Made by a program: the position numbers and the translations under genes. The notes under the pieces are model-generated. The model ran no database searches, was not told the DNA's origin, and saw only the letters and a list, made by a program, of their open reading frames with translations. From positions 1-64,000 of the forward strand of contig JAEWBG010000092.1 in assembly GCA_023391335.1 (NCBI GenBank): DNA of 64,000 bases. Direction: 5' to 3'. This document shows positions 45,654 to 53,961 of the stretch, piece after piece. The stretch comes from Pseudomonadota bacterium. Its GTDB lineage: Bacteria; Pseudomonadota; Gammaproteobacteria; Steroidobacterales; Steroidobacteraceae. Positions within the stretch are counted from its first letter, which is position 1; every line of letters starts with the position of its first letter.

Positions 45654-47600
45654 ATGCTGACGATGCACCTCTTAGGCCGCATGTCTTTGTTCGCTTCCGG
45701 CGTGCGGATCGATTTGCCGAAGTCTCGCAAGGTTCGCGCGCTCTTGGCTTATCTCGCAATAGCACGCAAGCCCGTCACTCGCACCCACCTGTGCGAACTG
45801 CTTTGGGATGAGTCCGCCGATCCGAAAGGCGAACTGCGCTGGTGCTTGAGCCGAATTCGGGCAGCGCTCGGCGATGAACGCGGTGTCTTGAATACGGATC
45901 GAGATGTCGTGCACCTCGATTCCAGCTGCTATGAACTCGATGTCGCGAAGCTCACCGATGCCTCAGAACGAGGATGGCAGCAGCTCTCGCCGGATGAACT
46001 TCGCAAACTCTCGGCATCGACCCCAGGTGAGTTTCTCGAAGGCCTCGAGATTGCTTCGACCACCTTCAATTCATGGCTCTCGATGCAGCGATGCCGTTAC
46101 CGCAACGTGCAGCTTTCATTGCTGTCGCATCTAGCCGCAACCGGAGACGTCGACAGTCGCCTGAAGTCAGTCGAGCAATGGTTGCGCCTCGAGCCATTCG
46201 ACGTACGAGCGCATGAACAACTCGTCCGCACGCTACTCTCCAATCACCAGTCCGAAGAAGCGCAAGCGCACATCGACCGCGCCATACGCCTCTTCGACGC
46301 GGAGCAGTTGGACAGCACCGCATTGCGCTCGCTGCTACGTGCGCCCGCCGCTTCTCGTCTATCGATTACGCACTCGCCACCGAATATGGAATCGGGACAT
46401 CCCGACCCGGCCCGCCGAGCAACCGTCGCGGTGTTGCCGTTTCAATGTGCCCAGGGAATCGAGCCTGCTGATGTTCGCAGAATCGCAGATGCATTGGTGC
46501 ATGACGTCATCACGCGTATCGCGAAATTGCGCAGCATTCATGTCGTGGCACCCGCTTCGATGTTCACGCTGCGCGAACGCGGCATGAGCCCAACCGGGGT
46601 CGCCGAGGTGCTCGGAGCGGACTACATATTCAACGGCACGATCCGCGGCGATCGAACGACAACCCGATTTGAAGTTCAACTCGTGCACACCAGCCCGTCG
46701 CGTGTGCTGTGGGGAACTGCGTACGATTTCCGGCGGCAGCTCACGTTCGAAGTACTTGAAGATCTGGGCGACAAGATCGTCGCTTGCATCGTGGGCCAAA
46801 TCGAATCGAACGAAACGCGCAGAGCCGTATTGCGCACGCCAGACTCCCTCGACGCGTGGGATTCATATCATCGCGGACTTTGGCACGCGTACCGATTCAA
46901 CAAGCTCGATAACCTTCGCGCCCTGCATTTCTTCGAGACGGCAGCTCAGCTGGATCCCACCTTTTCGCGGGCGCATGCCGGCATATCGTTCGCGCACTTT
47001 CAAACCGCGATGCAGGGCTGGGATGCTCGGGAAGCCGCCATTCAACATGCATTCGCCGCCGCAAGCGAAAGTTTGAACGCGGATGACTGCGACCCAGCCG
47101 CGCACTGGGCGATGGGCCGTGCACTGTGGCTGCAGGACGAACAGGCCGATGCGCTCACCGAGTTACGAAAGACGCTCGAACTCAGTCCGAATTTTGCGCT
47201 GGGTCATTACACGCTCGCGTTCGTGCAAGCACAATCAGGCGACGCAAAGGAGGCCATCGAAGCCGCAGACCGTTCGCGCCGACTGAGCCCGTTCGACCCA
47301 CTGCTGTTTGGAATGCTCGGCGCACGCTCGATCGCACTCCTTCGTCTTGGACACATCGAACAAGCAGCCGACTGCGCCAAGCAAGCCGCGAACAGACCGA
47401 ACGCGCATGTTCACATCTTTGCGATCGCCGCATGCTGTGCGGCATTGGCAGGCCAGCGCGACGATGCACGCCGCTACGTGATGCAAATTCGACGCACGCG
47501 CCAGCAATATCGTGCAAACGATCTCCTGGAGGCATTTCGATTCGAGTCGAGCGCCCAGTCGTCTTTCGCGCGCGGAGCCAAGATCGCTGGGCTCACGTAA
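45654..47600 (+). CDS. BTAD/SARP-like regulator with TPR sensor domain
   Basis: Product of about 648 residues; ATG at 45654 behind GGAG, with a second ATG three codons later. The N-terminal part (about 1-90) resembles an OmpR-type winged helix in SARP/BTAD proteins (GRMSLFASGVRIDLPKSRKVRALLAYLAIARKPVTRTHLCELLW). The BTAD domain follows (LASTPGEFLEGLEI-like, YRNVQLSLLSHLAATGDVDSRL). The middle has a CadC-like segment (VAVLPFQCAQGIEPADVRRIADALV), and the C-terminal 250 residues form TPR repeats. It would be a one-component transcription regulator sensing a ligand or partner protein. Its 3' end overlaps the convergent HxlR gene by 8 bases. Confidence 0.82.
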   Translation: MLTMHLLGRMSLFASGVRIDLPKSRKVRALLAYLAIARKPVTRTHLCELLWDESADPKGELRWCLSRIRAALGDERGVLNTDRDVVHLDSSCYELDVAKLTDASERGWQQLSPDELRKLSASTPGEFLEGLEIASTTFNSWLSMQRCRYRNVQLSLLSHLAATGDVDSRLKSVEQWLRLEPFDVRAHEQLVRTLLSNHQSEEAQAHIDRAIRLFDAEQLDSTALRSLLRAPAASRLSITHSPPNMESGHPDPARRATVAVLPFQCAQGIEPADVRRIADALVHDVITRIAKLRSIHVVAPASMFTLRERGMSPTGVAEVLGADYIFNGTIRGDRTTTRFEVQLVHTSPSRVLWGTAYDFRRQLTFEVLEDLGDKIVACIVGQIESNETRRAVLRTPDSLDAWDSYHRGLWHAYRFNKLDNLRALHFFETAAQLDPTFSRAHAGISFAHFQTAMQGWDAREAAIQHAFAAASESLNADDCDPAAHWAMGRALWLQDEQADALTELRKTLELSPNFALGHYTLAFVQAQSGDAKEAIEAADRSRRLSPFDPLLFGMLGARSIALLRLGHIEQAADCAKQAANRPNAHVHIFAIAACCAALAGQRDDARRYVMQIRRTRQQYRANDLLEAFRFESSAQSSFARGAKIAGLT

Positions 47601-47955
47601 CTGTGAAATCTCCCCGTCTCTGCCCCGCGCTACCGGCAGACTCGGCATGTCTTCTCCGGTGCTTGATGCCCCAAGCAGCCAACTCGGCGAGTGCCGGCCG
47701 CAACGTTCGACCGAATTCAGTCATTCGATAGCCGACAACATCCTTTGCGTCTACCGCGCGCTCGATGATCCCATCCTGTTCCAGCGAACGCAGTTGCTGC
47801 GTGAGAACTTTATGAGAGATGCCGGGCATCTGCGCCAGAAGTCCGTTGAATCGCTGCGGACCTTTCTTGAGCAAGTAGAGAATCATCGGCTTCCACTTGC
47901 CGCTAATCATGCTCAAGGTGACGTCGATAGGACAGAAGAACGGGCGTGTCGCCAT
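47593..47955 (-). CDS. HxlR-family transcriptional regulator
   Basis: Product of 120 residues. The winged-helix text CPIDVTLSMISGKWKPMILYLLKKGPQRFNGLLAQMPGISHKVLTQQLRSLEQDGII is unmistakably HxlR. The Cys in FFCPIDVTL is the position that in several members senses electrophiles or oxidants. Members normally regulate a nearby or divergent oxidoreductase or monooxygenase gene. The divergent gene here is a monooxygenase-like pseudogene, starting about 100 bases away. Confidence 0.92.
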   Translation of the reverse strand: MATRPFFCPIDVTLSMISGKWKPMILYLLKKGPQRFNGLLAQMPGISHKVLTQQLRSLEQDGIIERAVDAKDVVGYRMTEFGRTLRPALAELAAWGIKHRRRHAESAGSAGQRRGDFTVT

Positions 47956-48051
47956 GGGTTACCTAGCGGTGCGTTTACGAGCGAGCGCAGTTCGAGCAGC
48001 ATCCCAACACATGTACACGTTCGACTGTATCAGCAAAAGGAAGAACGCCCG

Positions 48052-48357
48052 ATGATGCCCGAAATCATTCGCTACAAAGTTCCCGCCTCGCAAGCCGACG
48101 CATTCATGGACGCTTATCGCGCTGCCGGCGAAGCGCTCAAAGCTTCTGCACACTGTCACGGGTTTGAACTGCTGCGTTCCGTGAAGGAGCCAGATCTTTT
48201 TCTGCTCACGATCCGCTGAGACTCAAGCGAGGGGCATCTGCAAGGGTTTCGCGGCTCTCCAGAATTCAGGACTTTCTTTGGGCACATCAAACCCTACGTC
48301 TCGAACATCCTCGAGATGGAACACTATGCGGCGACAGATGTGATCTGGCATCGCTAG
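48052..48357 (+). pseudogene. Antibiotic-biosynthesis-monooxygenase-like gene with in-frame TGA
   Basis: From ATG 48052 (AGGAAG upstream) the frame reads MMPEIIRYKVPASQADAFMDAY to the text FLLTIR, then TGA at 48217-48219, then continues in frame as DSSEGHLQGFRGSPEFRTFF, VSNILEMEHY and ends at TAG 48355-48357. Total is about 101 codons, normal for the ABM family (heme-degrading or quinol monooxygenases). TGA most simply replaces TGG (Trp), by a single base change. It should produce a truncated protein lacking the C-terminal half. Divergent from the HxlR gene. Confidence 0.8.
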
Positions 48358-48659
48358 TCGAGAACGCAACGCAAAACACTTCAAACGGTCCTTCCACAAT
48401 CGCCCGATGGCTTACCGCGTCGGCCCGCCTCGGGCGCAGGCGCTCACCGGCCCCACCTCTTCGGTTCATTCGTATTTCCGTGCCGCGCATAAGTTGGCAT
48501 GGTCGCTTTCGCGCGCGCAGGCGTGCATCTGGCGATAACGTGAACGTTTTGCCCCTTCGGGCGGTGGGGAATGTCATCGAATCACCGAATCTGAGTATTA
48601 TTGCTTCGGTGTGAGTTGAGTCCCCGTCGCCACTAACAACAATCGCGCGTACTCGAAGC
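48358..48659. other. Gap ahead of the nor cluster
   Basis: 302 bases with no gene I can support; an open minus-strand frame here reads as an arginine-rich shadow. I looked for FNR/Dnr (TTGAT-N4-ATCAA), NorR (GTCA-N7-TGAC) and NsrR-type sites and found none that match. Regulation of the cluster cannot be read from this gap. Confidence 0.4.
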
Positions 48660-48785
48660 ATGAATTCCCAATCCGCCTCCGCGTCGCTGAAAGTCCTAAG
48701 CTACGTCGTACTGTTGGCGATGGCCGCCACGGTTGTTTATGCGGCTTACATTGCCTTGACCCACTGGTCCGGCATCGGCGTTTGA
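48660..48785 (+). CDS. Small membrane protein at the head of the nor cluster
   Basis: A 41-codon frame, too short for most ORF lists: MNSQSASASLKVLSYVVLLA then MAATVVYAAYIALTHWSGIGV. One transmembrane helix spans about residues 12-34. It ends 13 bases before norC and is on the same strand, so it is probably translated from the nor message. Small single-helix proteins are found with haem-copper oxidases and nitric oxide reductases, but I cannot name this one. The ribosome site is weak. Confidence 0.5.
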   Translation: MNSQSASASLKVLSYVVLLAMAATVVYAAYIALTHWSGIGV

Positions 48786-48798
48786 GCGAGGGATTGCC

Positions 48799-49665
48799 AT
48801 GAACAAACGGCAAACGCGTGCGTTCGCGATCATCTCGACCGCGATCGCGGCAGTGGCCTTCTTAGGCATGACGGTCGATAGCCACCGCCAATTCGGCAAA
48901 CTCACCAACGCGCAGAACATCACACCGGCCGTTACGCGGGGCCAAGATGTTTGGCACAAATACGACTGCATCAATTGCCACACACTCTTCGGCGAGGGCG
49001 CCTACTACGCCCCGGACCTCACGAAGATCACTCAGCTGCGCGGCGAGCAATATTTGCGCGCCTACTTGAAGAACCCCGCGAACTTTTACGATGAGCAGCG
49101 GCATCGCAGGCTGATGCCCAACGAGAATTTGTCGGATCAGGAAATCGGTGACGTCATCGCGTTCCTCGACTGGGTGAGCAAAGTCGACAATCAAGGCTGG
49201 CCGCCGCGACCGATTCTCGTCACCGGCGCATCGATTCCCGGTACGGATTCCTTTGCGGCTGAGCCGAGCAAATCCGCACCGTCTGGACAAGAGCCCGTGC
49301 CGCCTGCCGCCCGCCCCGTTACCACCGCGAACGATCCGATTGCACTCGGACAAGCCGCGTTTCGTAGCGTCGCGCCTGCTTGCAATGCATGTCACTCCAC
49401 AGCACCAGGCGTAAACATGGTCGGGCCTTCGCTCGCCGGCGTCGCGGGCCGCGCGGAGAAGCTCATCAACTCACCCGACTACACGGGCCACGCGAAGACC
49501 GTAGAGGACTACATCCGTGAATCGATCCGTACGCCTAATGCATACATCGTGCCCGGCCCCATGTACTCCGCGAACGGTCAGTCGTTCATGCCCAACACGT
49601 ATGAGCACGACCTGAAGCCGGAGCAGATCGATCAACTCGCTGCGTACTTGGCAACGCTCAAGTGA
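48799..49665 (+). CDS. norC: Nitric oxide reductase cytochrome c subunit with a second haem domain
   Basis: Product of 288 residues, ATG behind GAGGGA. Residues 1-140 are a normal NorC: N-terminal anchor (AFAIISTAIAAVAFLGMTV), haem motif CINCH (57-61), GEGAYYAPDLT and LMPNENL with the axial Met. A Pro/Ala-rich linker leads to a second cytochrome c domain with CNACH (195-199), GVNMVGPSLAGVAGR and SFMPNTY as likely axial Met. Standard NorC has about 150 residues and one haem. The extra domain may act as a built-in electron donor in place of a soluble cytochrome. norB follows after 77 bases. Confidence 0.9.
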   Translation: MNKRQTRAFAIISTAIAAVAFLGMTVDSHRQFGKLTNAQNITPAVTRGQDVWHKYDCINCHTLFGEGAYYAPDLTKITQLRGEQYLRAYLKNPANFYDEQRHRRLMPNENLSDQEIGDVIAFLDWVSKVDNQGWPPRPILVTGASIPGTDSFAAEPSKSAPSGQEPVPPAARPVTTANDPIALGQAAFRSVAPACNACHSTAPGVNMVGPSLAGVAGRAEKLINSPDYTGHAKTVEDYIRESIRTPNAYIVPGPMYSANGQSFMPNTYEHDLKPEQIDQLAAYLATLK

Positions 49666-49742
49666 GCGCGAGGCATCGATACATCTAGTGGTGGCTGCGA
49701 ACCGCGCCGCGAGTTGAATAGGAATTACGCGAAGAGTTCATC

Positions 49743-51125
49743 ATGCAATATCGATCGCAAGCAGTCGCTTACTGGTACTTCGCAGTCGCCATGGTGTTGT
49801 TCGGGCTGCAGCTCGTGTTTGGCTTGCTGTCCGCCGCCAAGTATTTGGGTCCAGATCCGCTGCTCTACATTCTGCCCTTCGATGTCACCAAGATGATTCA
49901 CACGAACTTGCTGATCGTGTGGGTCCTGACCGGGTTCATGGGTGCAACGTATTGGTTGGTCCCCGACGAATCTCGCACCGAATTGCACAGCGTGAAACTC
50001 GCTTACATCCAATTGATCCTGTGGGTCATCATGGGCGTGAGCGCAGTCATCGGCTATCTGTTCCGCTATGGAACGGGCAACAAACTCTTGGAACAACCGC
50101 TGCCTCACAAGATCGTGATCGTGATCGTCATGTTGATGTTCCTCTACAACGTGGCGATGACGATTCGAAAGTCCGGCCGCTTCACCACGACTGAAGGCGT
50201 ATTGCTGCTTGGAATTGCCGGTGCCGCGGTTTTGTATCTGCCCTCCCTATTCCATTTCAAGAACTACACGGTCTCGATTTTCTACCGCTGGTGGACGATC
50301 CATCTGTGGGTGGAAGGCGTTTGGGAAATGATCCAAGGCGGCTTCCTCGCTTATCTGTTGATTCGCCTTTCGGGAGCGGATCGCGAAGTCATGGAGAAAT
50401 GGTTGTACGTGATCGTAGGCCTCGTGTTCATCGCGGGCATCATTGGAACAGCGCATCACTACTATTGGGTCGGCGTACCGCATTACTGGTTGCCGATCGG
50501 CGGATTCTTCAGCGCGCTAGAGCCCCTTGCATTGATCGGCATGGCCATCTACGCGTACACCGCATTGCGGCGATCGGGTCTTTCGCATCCAAACAATCTT
50601 GCACTGCACTGGACGCTAGGCAGCGCGGTGTTCACGCTGTTCGGCGCAGGATTGCTCGGGCTCGCTCACACCTGGCCAAGCGTCAACAAGTGGACCCACG
50701 GCACGCTGATCACCGCAATGCATGGTCATGCCGCGTTCTACGGTGCGTACGCGATGATCGTACTCGCGATGATCTCGTACGCATTGCCTAGCTTCACGCG
50801 CCGAGAGAATGGCACGGCCATCGGCTACTGGGCGTTCTGGTTGCAACTCGCCGGCATGTTCGGCATGACCATCTCGTTTGCGACCGCGGGCATTGGACAG
50901 GTCTATCTAGAACGCATTCTTGGGCTGGGTTATCTCGATACCCAACTCAAGATCCAAGTTCACTTCTTGATGCTGATTGCAGCGGCAACCATCTTCATGG
51001 CCGGTGCGGGACTCTACATTTGGAACTTCTTCCGCTACGCGCCTCGATTCGACATCGCCGAAGATGGCAGCAAAGCGGTCCGCGGAACGACCGTTGAAAT
51101 TACGGAAGTCCGGATATCGACGTGA
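49743..51125 (+). CDS. norB: Nitric oxide reductase catalytic subunit
   Basis: Product of 460 residues, the integral membrane haem b/haem b3-FeB subunit that reduces two NO to N2O. Twelve hydrophobic helices can be traced. Haem and metal ligands sit in HTNLLIVW, WWTIHLWVEGVWE (with the glutamates of the channel region), GTAHHYYWVG and HGHAAFYGAYAM. The sequence resembles cNor (NorC-partnered) rather than qNor, as it lacks the N-terminal quinol domain. Its TGA overlaps the norQ start (GTGA). Confidence 0.95.
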   Translation: MQYRSQAVAYWYFAVAMVLFGLQLVFGLLSAAKYLGPDPLLYILPFDVTKMIHTNLLIVWVLTGFMGATYWLVPDESRTELHSVKLAYIQLILWVIMGVSAVIGYLFRYGTGNKLLEQPLPHKIVIVIVMLMFLYNVAMTIRKSGRFTTTEGVLLLGIAGAAVLYLPSLFHFKNYTVSIFYRWWTIHLWVEGVWEMIQGGFLAYLLIRLSGADREVMEKWLYVIVGLVFIAGIIGTAHHYYWVGVPHYWLPIGGFFSALEPLALIGMAIYAYTALRRSGLSHPNNLALHWTLGSAVFTLFGAGLLGLAHTWPSVNKWTHGTLITAMHGHAAFYGAYAMIVLAMISYALPSFTRRENGTAIGYWAFWLQLAGMFGMTISFATAGIGQVYLERILGLGYLDTQLKIQVHFLMLIAAATIFMAGAGLYIWNFFRYAPRFDIAEDGSKAVRGTTVEITEVRIST

Positions 51126-51931
51126 GTGCAGTGCCCTTCAATGCCGAGCACAACTCAGCCGAGCCCTTCTATGTCGCAAGCGGGGATGAGATTCGCATCT
51201 TCGAAGAGTGTCATCGACAACAGCTCGCGGTTCTACTGAAAGGGCCCACCGGCTGCGGCAAGACGCGCTTTGTCGAACACATGGCGTGGCGCCTCAAGCG
51301 CCCGCTGATCACGATCTCCGCACACGACGATCTCACAGCAAGCGATCTCGCAGGTCGCTTTTTGCTGCGTCACGACGGCACTTACTGGCAGGACGGGCCT
51401 CTGACGCGCGCCGTTCGCGAAGGGGCGATCTGTTATCTCGATGAAGTGATCGAAGCGCGTCAGGACACAGTCGTACTACTGCATTCGCTCACCGATCATC
51501 GCCGCATGCTCTCGCTCGAAAAGACGGGTGAAATGCTTGCCGCCCCGCCGAGTTTTCAACTAGTGATTTCTTACAATCCTGGGTATCAACGCATGCTCAA
51601 GGATTTGAAGCCGAGCACGCGCCAGCGCTTCGTGGCACTCGACTTCGGATTCCCGGACGTCGAAGTCGAAACTCGCATCGTTGCGCACGAGAGCGGCTTG
51701 GATCGCGCTGCCTCACACGGCATCGTGACACTGGCACAACGACTGAGAGGATTGCAGGATCGCGGCCTCGTTGAAGTGCCGAGCACCCGTTTGTTAGTCG
51801 CGGCCGCCCGCCTCGCCGCACAAGGGATTCCCATCCGCGATGCTTGTTACTGCGCAATCGTCGCGCCGCTCTCGGATGAACCCGCGCTGCTCGGCGCGAT
51901 GCGCGATCTGGTAAACGCCAGCTTCGTGTAA
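51122..51931 (+). CDS. norQ: MoxR-type AAA+ chaperone NorQ
   Basis: Product of 269 residues, GTG start overlapping the norB stop by four bases. Walker A is GPTGCGKT (41-48), Walker B-like ICYLDEV follows, and sensor/arginine finger regions include SYNPGYQ and STRQRF. NorQ with NorD inserts the FeB metal or completes assembly of NorB, from studies in denitrifiers. Gene order norCBQD is the classical one. Confidence 0.93.
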   Translation: MSAVPFNAEHNSAEPFYVASGDEIRIFEECHRQQLAVLLKGPTGCGKTRFVEHMAWRLKRPLITISAHDDLTASDLAGRFLLRHDGTYWQDGPLTRAVREGAICYLDEVIEARQDTVVLLHSLTDHRRMLSLEKTGEMLAAPPSFQLVISYNPGYQRMLKDLKPSTRQRFVALDFGFPDVEVETRIVAHESGLDRAASHGIVTLAQRLRGLQDRGLVEVPSTRLLVAAARLAAQGIPIRDACYCAIVAPLSDEPALLGAMRDLVNASFV

Positions 51932-51938
51932 GTACGTC

Positions 51939-53924
51939 ATGGCCGAGGCAGAGGACGTCATTGTCGATGCTGCGCGGCACGTCACGATCCTCGCGCAAAA
52001 CTATTGGCGTCAGCGTAGAACGACGGAGGCGTTCGATCCTTCGTTTCACCTGCAGCGGCTTGAGCTGCTCATCGCGAGTGTGTTCGGACCGCGCTATTCC
52101 TTGCGCCGAGCACCTACCCCGCTGCCGATGTCCATTGCGAGGCGATTACTGCATCGACATGCGAGACCCTCTCACTCTCGACCGATTCCAGCGACCGATG
52201 GTGTATTGATTTGGGTGCCGGTCGATCTTGCCGCATCGGAGCACGCCTTCGAGCGCCTACGGGTCATCGCCCTTGAACAGGCGATGCGCGCCGAACGACA
52301 CGCATCACGTCACGCAAAGAATCTGACCAGCAAGCTTGAACTCGCTTGTTTCGAAGTTCTCGAAAGCGCAGCCGCCGACACGCAACTCGCGACACTTCTT
52401 CCCGGCCTGAGCGAGTCGATCCGCACTCATCGCAATTCTGCTTTGAATGAGCGGCCTCCGCTTTCTGCTTTCTCCGAGGAACGATGCGTTCTGGAACGTT
52501 GGATCCGCGACGTGATGCGCGCGACCGACGTTGCTCTGAACCCGGACGCTGCAGTGGAAGAAGCTCAAAAGATCGCTATAGCGCTTCGGCCAAACATGGG
52601 CCGCGATCCGGATCGAGCAGCGCTGCTCTACAGAGACTTGTGGACCGGCGAGTTCCACGACGCCACCACACGAGAACAACTCGCCGAGCCTGGATCGGAG
52701 GACCACCAGACAGAGACATCTCCCGCGCGATCCGCGCGCCTGAGTCGTAGACCTTCAATTCGCGAAGCGGACGAGCGCGACGAGAAACAGCAGCAAGGCG
52801 CGTGGATGATTCAGACGGCGCAGCCGCTGGAACACGCTGAAGATCCTTTTGGGATGCAGCGCCCCATGGATCGCGACGAGGACACGCCCGCAGACGAGTT
52901 CGCTGATTCGCTCTCCGAGCTCGATCAAGCGCGCCTGATCACCACTTCCTCGCCTGCCAAAGAGGTATTGCTGAGCGACGACCTACCTTCGTTATCTCAT
53001 AGCCAGGTAAAGGCCGAGACCAAACGTGAATCGGTCATCAGCTACCCAGAATGGGATTATCGTCGCGCGGACTACGTCTATCCGGGCGCAACCGTGCACG
53101 AACTGTCTTGCGGGCGAGGCTCACGCGAGTGGGTTAGCGCGACGCTAGCTCAACATCGATCTCTGTCGCATGCAATTCAACGACAGTTCGAATCGATCCG
53201 TGCGCAACGCCAACGTCTGCATCGGCAATCAGAAGGGGATGAAGTCGATCTAGCTGCTGCGATCGATGGCTTCGTCGATCTGCGTGCGGGTACCGGACAA
53301 ATCGAGCGAGTGTATGAATCCGTGCGCCCGGCTCGTCGTGAAATCTGTGTGCAGATTCTTATCGATGTAAGTGGATCGACCGACGGATGGGTCGCAGAGA
53401 ATCGGCGCGTGATCGACGTCGCACGTGAAGCGTTATTGATGGTGTGCATTGCGCTCGATAGTTTGCGTGAGCCGTATTCGGTCATGGCGTTCTCAGGCAA
53501 CGGCCCGCAGGCGGTCACGGTTCGAAACGTGAAAGCATTCGAAGAACGCGATCGCGAAGAGATCGCTCTGAGAATTGCGAGCCTGGAACCGGAAAAGTAC
53601 ACACGCGCTGGCGCTGCAATTCGGCATGCATCAGCAGCCCTGATGGCTCGCAATGTTCGCCATCGCTTGTTGCTCATGTTGTCCGACGGCAAACCGAACG
53701 ACGTCGATGACTACGAAGGCCGTTATGGCGTAGAAGACATGCGTCGTGCCGTGATCGAGGCACGCTTGCAGGGCATCTTCCCGTTCTGCCTGACGATCGA
53801 TCGTCAAATGGGCAGCTACCTGCCCGCCATCTTCGGCCAACATCACTATGCGCTGCTGCAAAAGCCGCAGATGCTGCCGACTGCACTGGTCGGTTGGCTC
53901 GCCAAGCTAGTGAAAGCCGGATAG
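51939..53924 (+). CDS. norD: VWA-domain assembly protein NorD
   Basis: Product of 661 residues, cytosolic partner of NorQ. The C-terminal part is a von Willebrand A domain with the MIDAS motif DVSGST starting at Asp476, preceded by REICVQILI, and with LMLSDGKPNDVDDYEGRYGVEDMRRAV. The N-terminal 450 residues are helical and charged, with a central acidic region, as in other NorD proteins. It starts 7 bases after norQ. The family's usual length is about 600-640. Confidence 0.92.
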   Translation: MAEAEDVIVDAARHVTILAQNYWRQRRTTEAFDPSFHLQRLELLIASVFGPRYSLRRAPTPLPMSIARRLLHRHARPSHSRPIPATDGVLIWVPVDLAASEHAFERLRVIALEQAMRAERHASRHAKNLTSKLELACFEVLESAAADTQLATLLPGLSESIRTHRNSALNERPPLSAFSEERCVLERWIRDVMRATDVALNPDAAVEEAQKIAIALRPNMGRDPDRAALLYRDLWTGEFHDATTREQLAEPGSEDHQTETSPARSARLSRRPSIREADERDEKQQQGAWMIQTAQPLEHAEDPFGMQRPMDRDEDTPADEFADSLSELDQARLITTSSPAKEVLLSDDLPSLSHSQVKAETKRESVISYPEWDYRRADYVYPGATVHELSCGRGSREWVSATLAQHRSLSHAIQRQFESIRAQRQRLHRQSEGDEVDLAAAIDGFVDLRAGTGQIERVYESVRPARREICVQILIDVSGSTDGWVAENRRVIDVAREALLMVCIALDSLREPYSVMAFSGNGPQAVTVRNVKAFEERDREEIALRIASLEPEKYTRAGAAIRHASAALMARNVRHRLLLMLSDGKPNDVDDYEGRYGVEDMRRAVIEARLQGIFPFCLTIDRQMGSYLPAIFGQHHYALLQKPQMLPTALVGWLAKLVKAG

Positions 53925-53961
53925 TGGCGTTCGAGGTTTCCGATCAGATAGCGAGGCGCGC

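Noticed and set aside
48358..48659. FNR/Dnr or NorR binding site upstream of norC
   Set aside because: Partial matches such as GTCA near 48574 lack the second half-site.
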